9,798 bases of DNA from positions 9,748 to 19,545 of the forward strand of contig PMJF01000027.1 of the NCBI GenBank assembly GCA_003157295.1. The letters run 5' to 3'. The first letter of the stretch is position 1; each line of letters starts with the position of its first letter. The DNA comes from Candidatus Moraniibacteriota bacterium. Lineage in GTDB: Bacteria; Patescibacteriota; Minisyncoccia; Moranbacterales; UBA11712. This document shows positions 1 through 6,263 of this stretch, piece after piece. The notes beneath the pieces are model-generated. The model made no database searches, was not told the DNA's origin, and saw only the letters and a list, made by a program, of their open reading frames with translations. Made by a program: the position numbers and the translations under genes.

Positions 1-1
1 G

Positions 2-955
2 CACAACTTGGTCACCAGCGGAGTCGCCACTTATACGGATGTCGATAGTGATGCCTGTACCACCTCCAGATCTTACGGGGTACATACCTGCCTGAACCCC
101 CATGACCCAACATCACCGACCACGCTTCCTTTGCGTGCAGATGTCTTTCTTGCCGGGCGAAAAATGAGCCAACCGACAATTGATTTTTCCGGTTTTACAT
201 CCGACATTTCTGATTTAAAAACACTTGCCCAAACACCGGACGGAGATTTTTACGATGCGGCCGGAACCGGATTCGTCGGTTATCATATTGTTCTAAAAAC
301 CAATGATACTTATGATTTGTATAAAATAAATAGTTGGGTACTATTGCCAGGCAGTCCTAATACTTGCACCACCAATTCGTCAAATCCACTGTCACTCACT
401 TGGAGCATTAATACGCAAACCTTACAGGGCAATTATCCATTCCCGGCCAATGGAGTAATCTTTGTTCAAGACCACTTAGTAGTCGATGGACAAATAAATG
501 GGGCACGGCTTACGATTGCGGCCGCACTCTTGCCGGAACCGACCGACACAGATCAATATAAAAATATAATTATTAACAATGATTTATCTTACACAAACTA
601 TGACGGCACGGATTCTCTCGGACTCGTGGCGCAAGGCGGAGTGATGGTCGGCATGATAAGCGATGACAATTTAAAAATAGACGGAGCCTTAATGGCAGAA
701 CATAATTCAGTGGGAAGATTTTATTATGCGGGAAATAGCTGCTCGAATACCTACAAAAGCCGTTCTGTAATTTCTCTTTATGGAATGATTGCCTCTTACG
801 CCAGATATGGTTTCGCTTATGGTAGTCCGCCCACTTCCGGCTACACCACCAGAAACATAAACTATGACGCAAATTTGCTATATGCCCCTCCTCCGAGCTT
901 TCCGCTCACCTCAGATCAGTTCGAAATACTCTCTTGGCAGGAAGTGAAAAATTAG
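2..955 (+). CDS. PilX-like pilus assembly protein, C-terminal part (5' end outside window)
   Basis: The reading frame is open to the left edge, so only the last ~318 residues are present; the TTG at 8 is internal, not a start. The C-terminal half has the glycine- and hydrophobic-rich pattern of CPR proteins annotated as PilX N-terminal-domain pilus assembly proteins: NGVIFVQDHLVVDGQINGA (around residues 147-165 counted from position 8), then a turn-rich segment with VAQGGVMVG and IDGALMAEHN, and a tail that reads YAPPPSFP and ends in ILSWQEVKN. Repeated short strands with Gly turns suggest a beta-solenoid-like, bactofilin-like fold. The missing N-terminus should carry a prepilin-type membrane segment. 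In other systems PilX-class proteins are minor pilus components acting in pilus assembly. It converges on pilC with an 18-nt gap, so it is transcribed apart from the pilBC operon. Family recognition is by memory of the pattern; the exact role is inferred. Confidence 0.75.
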   Translation, partial: HNLVTSGVATYTDVDSDACTTSRSYGVHTCLNPHDPTSPTTLPLRADVFLAGRKMSQPTIDFSGFTSDISDLKTLAQTPDGDFYDAAGTGFVGYHIVLKTNDTYDLYKINSWVLLPGSPNTCTTNSSNPLSLTWSINTQTLQGNYPFPANGVIFVQDHLVVDGQINGARLTIAAALLPEPTDTDQYKNIIINNDLSYTNYDGTDSLGLVAQGGVMVGMISDDNLKIDGALMAEHNSVGRFYYAGNSCSNTYKSRSVISLYGMIASYARYGFAYGSPPTSGYTTRNINYDANLLYAPPPSFPLTSDQFEILSWQEVKN

Positions 956-966
956 ACTTCACTCCC
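940..966. terminator. Weak hairpin in the convergent gap between the PilX-like gene and pilC
   Basis: AGTGAA (943-948) can pair with TTCACT (958-963) around a 9-nt loop. Two more G-C pairs follow after a mismatch. It straddles the stop codon of the rightward gene and lies just past the end of pilC. Neither strand has a clear T-run after the stem, so it is at best a weak bidirectional terminator. Confidence 0.25.
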
Positions 967-973
967 TTAAATA

Positions 974-2191
974 CTAATTAATACTCCCCAAAATAGAGTA
1001 CAGTGGAGAAATCATAGAGATAGCGAAAAAGCCGACTCCGGCGCCAATAAAAATCATCAGCACCGGCTCGATAATCGTGGAAAGATTTTTGGTTTTATTT
1101 TCCACTTCTTCTTCGTAAAAAAGGGCGATTTGCAAAAGCATATCTGATAATTTTCCCGTCTCCTCCCCGACTTGAATCATTTCGGACATCATTATGGGGT
1201 AAAGATTCGTATTTGCTTCAAAAATTTCCGAGAAGGAAGATCCTTTTTCTATGGCCACTTTTGCTTCCTCTAAAACTTTTTTATAATAAACATTCTGCAC
1301 GACATCCTCGGTTATTTCCACGGCGCGAGTGATGGAAACTCCGGAAAGCAAAAGTGAAGACATGGTGCGGGCGGTGCGGGCGGTGTTTAATTCTCTGGTT
1401 AAATTATTAATGATCGGAAGTTTTAAAATGGCAAAATCAATATATTTGGCCATAAATTTGGCGCGGAAAGTAGAATATATTACGAATGCCGCCACAAAAA
1501 TAACGACAAAAGTCAGTATTAAATTTTGGGAGAAAAAATTTCCCAAGAAAACAAGTATCTGTGTGGTAAGTGGCAGCTTTACTCCGAGCTCTTTGAAAGT
1601 ACCCGCCAAGGTCGGCACCACAAAAGCGAACATCAAAACACCGATGATAACCATCGCCGACATAATCACACCGGGATAAATCAACGCTCCTTTTATTTTT
1701 TTAGTTAGAGAGTTGGATTTTTCTAAATTCATTCCGACATCAGATAGCGCGCCAGCGAGATTGCCGGATTCTTCACCAGCCTTAACCATTGAGATGAAAA
1801 GGCCGGAAAAAACATCGGGGAACTTGGCCAGCGCCGAAGAAAAAGTTTCTCCGGAATTTATATCAGCCGAGAGAGATGTTAAAATCTTGCTGAACCCGAC
1901 GTTTTTTGTCTGCTTTTTCAAAACTGACAACGCTCGATAGAGAGAAAGGCCCGCTTTTATCATTCCACTTAAATTTTTAGTGAAAATAATCAGCTCGGAA
2001 TTTGAAACTTTTGAAAACATACCGGTAACCATGGAAAACTGATCAATCAAATCTTTGTTTTTTTCACTGATTGATAAAGGAATAAAACCGCGAGAACGCA
2101 AATCTCGCGCTAGAGAAAAACGGTCCACAGACTCAAGAGTACTTTCAAAAATTTCTCCTGTTTTTGATTTTGCAGTGTATGTAAATAACAT
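974..2191 (-). CDS. pilC: Type IV pilus inner-membrane platform protein PilC (type II secretion F family)
   Basis: PilC is the polytopic inner-membrane platform on which the PilB motor acts during pilin polymerisation. The product is 405 residues, the usual family length, with the two expected T2SSF repeats at about 67-190 and 270-392. Each repeat carries the family's GE-x-x-G-x-L signature: KAGEESGNL near 137-145 and QVGEETGKL near 340-348. Membrane segments lie at about 171-193, 222-243 and 372-397. I chose the ATG at 2191 (MLFTYTAKSK), which matches the normal PilC start. A longer in-frame ATG at 2263 would overlap pilB by 68 nt and add an atypical 24-residue leader. The start lies 4 nt after the pilB stop (TAA then AAAA then ATG), suggesting translational coupling; only a weak GGAA precedes it. 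The protein contains no cysteine. Confidence 0.95.
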   Translation of the reverse strand: MLFTYTAKSKTGEIFESTLESVDRFSLARDLRSRGFIPLSISEKNKDLIDQFSMVTGMFSKVSNSELIIFTKNLSGMIKAGLSLYRALSVLKKQTKNVGFSKILTSLSADINSGETFSSALAKFPDVFSGLFISMVKAGEESGNLAGALSDVGMNLEKSNSLTKKIKGALIYPGVIMSAMVIIGVLMFAFVVPTLAGTFKELGVKLPLTTQILVFLGNFFSQNLILTFVVIFVAAFVIYSTFRAKFMAKYIDFAILKLPIINNLTRELNTARTARTMSSLLLSGVSITRAVEITEDVVQNVYYKKVLEEAKVAIEKGSSFSEIFEANTNLYPIMMSEMIQVGEETGKLSDMLLQIALFYEEEVENKTKNLSTIIEPVLMIFIGAGVGFFAISMISPLYSILGSIN

Positions 2192-2195
2192 TTTT

Positions 2196-3983
2196 TTATT
2201 CCGAAACAACTCTAAATATCTCTTCCAATGAAATTTGCCCGAGGACAGCCTGGAAAACTCCATCTTCGAGCATCGTCATCATTCCCTCTTTTTTCGCTTG
2301 TATTTCTATTTCATCCTGAGAGACTCCCTTCAAAATCATTTCTCGAATAGTCTGGGTCACTGTCAGTACTTCATGAATGCCGACTCGACCGGCATAACCA
2401 TCTTCCGATTCGGCGGATTTTACCGGTTTGTAAAATGGAACTTTTTCCCAAATATCTTTTACTCCCAGGATTTTTTCGGCTTTCAAGAAATCAAGCGTCC
2501 TACCCAAATCGACAATCTTGCCGAGATTTTCCAATTCAATGGAAGACAAAAAATATTTTTCTTTCTTAGCGGTAAGTTTGCGCACCAGTCTTTGCGCAAT
2601 AATTGTTTTAACGGTGGCGGTTATTAAAAAAGGCTCGACGCCCATATCTATCAACCTCGGTATTGCGCCGGAAGCGCTGTTGGTGTGAATGGTAGAGAGA
2701 ACCAAGTGGCCGGTGAGCGAAGCATTGATGGCCAGTGAAGCCGTTTCTCCGTCGCGAATTTCTCCGACCATCACGATGTCTGGGTCTTGGCGCAGGAGTG
2801 AACGCAACCCATTGGCAAAAGTGAGCCCAATTTCCGGCTTCACTTGCGTTTGATTTACCCGAGGCATTTGATATTCTATCGGGTCTTCCACTGTGGAAAT
2901 GTTTACTTCCGGTCTGTTTAAAATATCGAGCATCGTGTAGAGCGTGGTCGTCTTTCCACTTCCTGTCGGCCCTGTGGCCAGAATCATCCCGGTTTTTTGT
3001 TTCAGTGAATTGTGAATTCTCTCCAGCCCTTCGCCGTGGAAACCGAGAATTTCCAGAGAAAAACCGTGGGCATTTTCTTTTAAGATTCTGATAACCGTTT
3101 TTTCACCGAAAAAAGTCGGCAAAGTAGAAACGCGAAAAGAAATCTTCTCTCCGTTTTGCTCTATTTTAAATCTGCCGTCTTGGGGCAATCTTTTTTCATC
3201 AAGTTTTAAATTGGACAAGACTTTAATGCGAGCCGTTATGCCACTACCAGCATTTTTATCCAGGACCATGGCATCGTGCAAAATACCATCTATACGATAG
3301 CGGACAGTGAGCTCGCTTTCTCCCGGCTCGATGTGAATATCGGACGCATTTTGCAAGATTGCGTGGAAAATAAGGGAGTCGACAATCTTTACCACCGGTA
3401 AGTCTTCTGCGAGATCTTTCAGCTCCGATTCGGACTTCTCTATCTTATCGCCGCCTGCCTGCGCAGACAGGTCATTTTTATTTTCGTCTTCGGACGAGAT
3501 ATTAAGCGCCGTGGATTCTTTTTGGATAATATCTTGAAACTCGGCCGTCAAACTTTGCCTGTATTGCACAAGCACGGACCGTATAGAAGCAGCGTCGGTA
3601 AGCCGGGGCAAAATTTTCAACCCGGAACGTTTTTTTATAAAATCAATTACCGGCAAGTCATCCACATCGAGCATCGCCACTTCCAAACTATTCTCACTTT
3701 TTTTATAAGAAACAATATTATAATTGCGCGCAATCGGCTCGGGAATAAGAGATAAGACAGCCACATCTATCTTTTGCTCAATCAGATTTATAAATGGTAT
3801 ACCCAAGACAAAAGCTTCTGTCTTTTTCAAATCAGTCTCGGATATTTTCCCTTCGGAAAGCAGAACATTGCTAATTTTTTGTTTTTTCGTTTCCGCTATT
3901 TTTATCGCATCTTCGAAATCCGTTTTGGACACCAGCCCTCCGTCCAAAATAAATTTCTTGAATTGTTCTTCGTTGATTTGCAT
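2196..3983 (-). CDS. pilB: Type IV pilus assembly ATPase PilB (GspE/PulE family)
   Basis: This is the cytoplasmic hexameric ATPase that powers pilus extension through PilC. The 595 residues hold an N-terminal regulatory domain (about 1-140), a charged linker (about 145-190) and a GspE-type ATPase core. The core shows Walker A GPTGSGKT (338-345), Walker B with catalytic Glu DIVMVGEIRD (402-411, E408), an Asp-box region RVSTLPTFFGEKTVIR (284-299) and a His box TGHLVLSTIHTN (424-435). After the His box many PilB/GspE proteins carry a four-cysteine zinc motif. Here the corresponding stretch (about 465-530), leading into GYAGRVGIHEVL, has no cysteine, and neither does the rest of the protein. It is distinguished from the retraction ATPase PilT by its long N-terminal domain and larger size. 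The gene follows the TSP1 gene by 22 nt and precedes pilC by 4 nt. The linker contains a small palindromic repeat. Confidence 0.97.
   Translation of the reverse strand: MQINEEQFKKFILDGGLVSKTDFEDAIKIAETKKQKISNVLLSEGKISETDLKKTEAFVLGIPFINLIEQKIDVAVLSLIPEPIARNYNIVSYKKSENSLEVAMLDVDDLPVIDFIKKRSGLKILPRLTDAASIRSVLVQYRQSLTAEFQDIIQKESTALNISSEDENKNDLSAQAGGDKIEKSESELKDLAEDLPVVKIVDSLIFHAILQNASDIHIEPGESELTVRYRIDGILHDAMVLDKNAGSGITARIKVLSNLKLDEKRLPQDGRFKIEQNGEKISFRVSTLPTFFGEKTVIRILKENAHGFSLEILGFHGEGLERIHNSLKQKTGMILATGPTGSGKTTTLYTMLDILNRPEVNISTVEDPIEYQMPRVNQTQVKPEIGLTFANGLRSLLRQDPDIVMVGEIRDGETASLAINASLTGHLVLSTIHTNSASGAIPRLIDMGVEPFLITATVKTIIAQRLVRKLTAKKEKYFLSSIELENLGKIVDLGRTLDFLKAEKILGVKDIWEKVPFYKPVKSAESEDGYAGRVGIHEVLTVTQTIREMILKGVSQDEIEIQAKKEGMMTMLEDGVFQAVLGQISLEEIFRVVSE
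3454..3471. repeat. REP-like palindrome inside the pilB linker
   Basis: CCTGCCTGCGCAGACAGG is a palindrome with 8 of 9 base pairs matched. It is GC-rich in an AT-rich gene and is read in frame as residues 171-177 (DLSAQAG) of the unconserved PilB linker. Short CCTGCC-type palindromes recur in Patescibacteria genomes, including in coding regions, as far as I recall. That this one is a mobile repeat is inference from composition and position. Confidence 0.5.
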
Positions 3984-4018
3984 TACTTATAGTATACTCC
4001 CGATTTTAATTTTCTATA
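3984..4018 (-). promoter_or_regulatory. Possible internal leaderless promoter for pilB
   Basis: On the minus strand a -10-like TATACT (3991-3996) ends 7 nt before the pilB ATG, so a transcript from it would begin at or next to the start codon. The -35 region (TTATAG, 17 nt upstream) is poor. GGGAG (3997-4001) is present, but 13 nt from the ATG is far for a Shine-Dalgarno site. This may provide pilBC expression independent of the upstream genes. Confidence 0.4.
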
Positions 4019-5556
4019 AATATCGGTTTCTTTTTGGTGCAGTCTGGAGGATTGATTGTTCCATTTATGCAAGAACCTCCGGAGTTGATAGTACAAAGAG
4101 GTGAATTGCTTGCACCATTTGGACATACTCCGGGGGCGCAAGCTTGCGGATTACACGATTGCGAAGTAGCTCCGGAACACACAGACCCGCCATTTAGAGG
4201 AGCAGGATTGTTGCAAGCGCGTGTTTGGGTTCCGCCTCCGCAAGATGCGCTACACCCACTCCAAGCGCCCCACCCGCCATTGACCGAAGTCGCGCATTTG
4301 GTGCCATCCCAGCCCGAACCCGATGCGCAAATCGTCGTAATTGGATTGGAAGAAGAAGATCTTTGATCAAGTAAAACACCATTATTGTAAAGATAAAAAT
4401 TTCTGCCCGGATATGGAATGGTAAAAGCGGTAGGTCCTCCACTGTTTCCATTTGCCACGTTAGTATTCGAGGCGACTACTCCGGCATTTGTAGTGTCGCT
4501 GGTAACAGCTGAGGTAGCAACCGGATTCGTGGTCGTCCAAGAAAAATTTATATTGCAACTGTTTGTTCCGGAGGCAATAACGCAAGAAGAAGCAGCCGGA
4601 GTGAGGGTGCCGGACATATTAGAAAAAGTCGTGCAAGTGGGAGGATTTGTCGCCCCATTGGTACAAGAAGGGGTATTGACTATCAAACTCGCCGTTGCCA
4701 TCGCAGAAGAATCCGTGCTGGTTGTGAATGTCAAAGTATACGAACCAGATGTAAGAGCTGTCCCAGAATATGTCAATTTATCTCCTGCTCCCTGTAACCC
4801 CAACATAAATCCGCTGGAAGGACCATAATCATAACAATATGTTCCATAACAAGAATTATGAGGTCCAAAAGCGTGACTCAGACTTCCTCCACTAGGACCA
4901 CCGGAAACCAAAAGATTTGGTTGACCACCGGCCCAACCGTTAATACCGGTAACAACAACATCATAACTATATGAATCACCAACATTTATTGTTCGAGTGG
5001 TTGGAGTGACAGAAATATAAAGTTTGGGAAGAGTGACACAAGCCGAGCTGGTGGTGCCGGCATTTTGACAAGTCTGACCAGTGGAACAGTCGGAGGTTGC
5101 GCAACAAGCGACACCATTTTGCCCGGCTACGCATCCACCGCCACTAGTGCCGCAACAAGATGATAAACCATAACAAGCATCACTTGAATCGGTGCAACTT
5201 CCACCGCCACCAGAATTAGGGTAAGCACAATAAAAACCTCCCGCTATGCCACAAGAATGCAAAACACCCAAACCGGTTTGATCTATATTGGTATCACGAC
5301 AGAAAGATCCACCGCCATAAAAGAAATCGGGAGGGTTACAAGTTGCAATACCTGAACCTTCGCATGAACCATTGACTGTTGTAAAACCCGTTTGAGTACC
5401 ACAACTATTTGGAGGATTACTAGTAGTAGTACCCCCAATGCAACTATAATTTACAACGGTACAATTAGCATAAGTTGTCGCCTGTGCCTTAGCAGAGAAA
5501 GTAAAAATACTTAAAACAATAATTAGAAGAGAAAAATATGTTTTTTTGTGGTTCAT
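4006..5556 (-). CDS. Secreted cysteine-rich protein with Ig-like modules and a thrombospondin type 1 repeat
   Basis: The 516-residue product starts with a Sec signal peptide (KK then a hydrophobic stretch, likely cut after AKAQA, residue 26). Residues 30-175 hold 18 cysteines, including CC pairs and a [13 protein letters not shown] segment that looks like a disulfide knot. An Ig-like beta module follows at about 178-294, then a second module at about 311-408 with [19 protein letters not shown]1 repeat lies at about 428-473, with W429, W432, C435, C439, GGG, R446 and C448, C460, C468, C473. The motif C-x-N-G-[AT]-x-N-x-P-x-C occurs three times (298-308, 478-488, 496-506). There are 36 cysteines in all, an even number. 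In eukaryotes TSP1 repeats bind glycans and matrix proteins, so an adhesin is a reasonable inference. It lies 30 nt after an upstream membrane-protein gene and 22 nt before pilB, pointing to a pilus-linked surface role. No Shine-Dalgarno site is visible. The function is not known. Confidence 0.85.
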   Translation of the reverse strand: MNHKKTYFSLLIIVLSIFTFSAKAQATTYANCTVVNYSCIGGTTTSNPPNSCGTQTGFTTVNGSCEGSGIATCNPPDFFYGGGSFCRDTNIDQTGLGVLHSCGIAGGFYCAYPNSGGGGSCTDSSDACYGLSSCCGTSGGGCVAGQNGVACCATSDCSTGQTCQNAGTTSSACVTLPKLYISVTPTTRTINVGDSYSYDVVVTGINGWAGGQPNLLVSGGPSGGSLSHAFGPHNSCYGTYCYDYGPSSGFMLGLQGAGDKLTYSGTALTSGSYTLTFTTSTDSSAMATASLIVNTPSCTNGATNPPTCTTFSNMSGTLTPAASSCVIASGTNSCNINFSWTTTNPVATSAVTSDTTNAGVVASNTNVANGNSGGPTAFTIPYPGRNFYLYNNGVLLDQRSSSSNPITTICASGSGWDGTKCATSVNGGWGAWSGCSASCGGGTQTRACNNPAPLNGGSVCSGATSQSCNPQACAPGVCPNGASNSPLCTINSGGSCINGTINPPDCTKKKPIFIEN

Positions 5557-5586
5557 AAATTATATCTAAATAAATTAATAAAATTA

Positions 5587-6129
5587 TTATTTTCCACTCA
5601 AAGTTTGGGCGACAACTTTCACATTACTGCCTTGCTGAAAGAAAGTGACTCGAGCTTGCGCTGTCGATTTATTGTTCGTAAATTCTAGATAACCGACGGC
5701 ATCTGTCCTGGTGCCGTTTTGCATAAGCCACGGAGATTTAATAGTGAGTGAAGTAAGTTGCTTGGGAAGTGCTGACATAAATTCGGCTGTGGTAAAATTT
5801 GGAATTATATATGAAGACTGATAACCGATTTTTTGATTTTCGTATTGAATCTTATTATAAACTTGCCCAGTTACTCCATTTAAACTAAAAAGCTGTATGT
5901 CCGCGGGAACATCTTTCAGGGTAATAGGAGCCAATTTGACTATTTTGGGAAAAGTTAATTTTGAAACGGAAAAAATGGCATTCGCATCTTTAGTAACCTG
6001 CTGTGCAGGAGTCACAATCACAACCCGTGGTTTACTCCTTTCAAAAATCATCCAACCCATTATGGCTAATAAAATTATACCGAAAACTATTAAAACAGAA
6101 GTAGAAATTCTCTTATTATTTGGTTCCAT
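5587..6129 (-). CDS. Membrane-anchored protein of unknown function, first gene of the pilus operon
   Basis: The 180-residue product has a short polar N-terminus (MEPNNKRIS), one membrane helix at about 10-28 and an extracytoplasmic domain of about 150 residues with alternating hydrophobic pattern and no cysteine. I do not recognise the domain. I chose the ATG at 6129. A longer frame from 6276 would add 49 residues, run through the DnaA-box palindrome and both promoters, and put a poor leader before the helix. A TATAAT box ends 6 nt before this ATG, so the mRNA may be leaderless. The TSP1 gene follows after 30 nt. Its size and single-anchor layout resemble small accessory proteins of pilus or secretion loci, but that is only context; it could equally be an anchor or partner for the secreted neighbour. 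Confidence 0.75.
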   Translation of the reverse strand: MEPNNKRISTSVLIVFGIILLAIMGWMIFERSKPRVVIVTPAQQVTKDANAIFSVSKLTFPKIVKLAPITLKDVPADIQLFSLNGVTGQVYNKIQYENQKIGYQSSYIIPNFTTAEFMSALPKQLTSLTIKSPWLMQNGTRTDAVGYLEFTNNKSTAQARVTFFQQGSNVKVVAQTLSGK

Positions 6130-6135
6130 TTTTCC

Positions 6136-6171
6136 ATTATAACATAGCCATATTTTATATAGCAATGTCAA
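6136..6171 (-). promoter_or_regulatory. Leftward promoter for the pilus operon
   Basis: On the minus strand an extended -10, TGTTATAAT (6136-6144), ends 6 nt before the ATG at 6129, predicting a leaderless or nearly leaderless mRNA. A perfect TTGACA lies at 6166-6171 but is 24 nt from TATAAT, too far for the standard pairing. It could pair with TATGTT at a 19-nt spacing, or the extended -10 may work alone. Confidence 0.6.
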
Positions 6172-6179
6172 TATCTTAA

Positions 6180-6204
6180 GGTTATCCACAGGGTGTGGAT
6201 AACC
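6180..6204. promoter_or_regulatory. Perfect inverted pair of DnaA-box sequences
   Basis: An 11-bp perfect inverted repeat (GGTTATCCACA at 6180-6190 and its complement at 6194-6204) is separated by GGG. Each arm contains TTATCCACA, the consensus DnaA box (6182-6190 on plus, 6194-6202 on minus). It abuts the -35 of the rightward promoter and lies 8 nt from the TTGACA of the leftward one. DnaA regulation of both divergent promoters is inferred; another palindrome-binding regulator is possible. Confidence 0.6.
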
Positions 6205-6234
6205 TTGACATTTACAAGCTTTTTGTGCTATAAT
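6205..6234 (+). promoter_or_regulatory. Near-consensus sigma-70 promoter of the TIGR03437-domain gene
   Basis: TTGACA (6205-6210) and TATAAT (6229-6234) are both perfect hexamers with an 18-nt spacer, and TGC before the -10 makes it an extended -10. The expected transcript start is near 6241. It is the best promoter in the window. Confidence 0.85.
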
Positions 6235-6240
6235 ACCCCC

Positions 6241-6256
6241 GAGCCAAGGGGGGCTC
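6241..6256 (+). promoter_or_regulatory. 5'-terminal mRNA hairpin that holds the ribosome-binding site
   Basis: GAGCC (6241-6245) pairs with GGCTC (6252-6256) around a 6-nt loop, right at the predicted 5' end of the mRNA. AAGGGGG (6246-6252), a near-match to AAGGAGG, lies in the loop and 3' arm. It sits 11 nt before the ATG at 6264 and 5 nt before an in-frame TTG at 6258. The CCCCC at 6236-6240 could compete for the G-run if transcription starts earlier. It may stabilise the mRNA or gate translation. Confidence 0.5.
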
Positions 6257-6263
6257 TTTGAAA

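Noticed and set aside
4034..4828. Plus-strand open frames opposite the TSP1 gene
   Set aside because: They are antisense shadows; the minus-strand frame has a signal peptide, domain order and cysteine spacing that make sense.
6180..6204. Inverted repeat as a transcription terminator or replication origin
   Set aside because: No gene ends here and no T-run follows the stem. Only two boxes are present, with no nearby replication gene, so an origin is not supported by this window.
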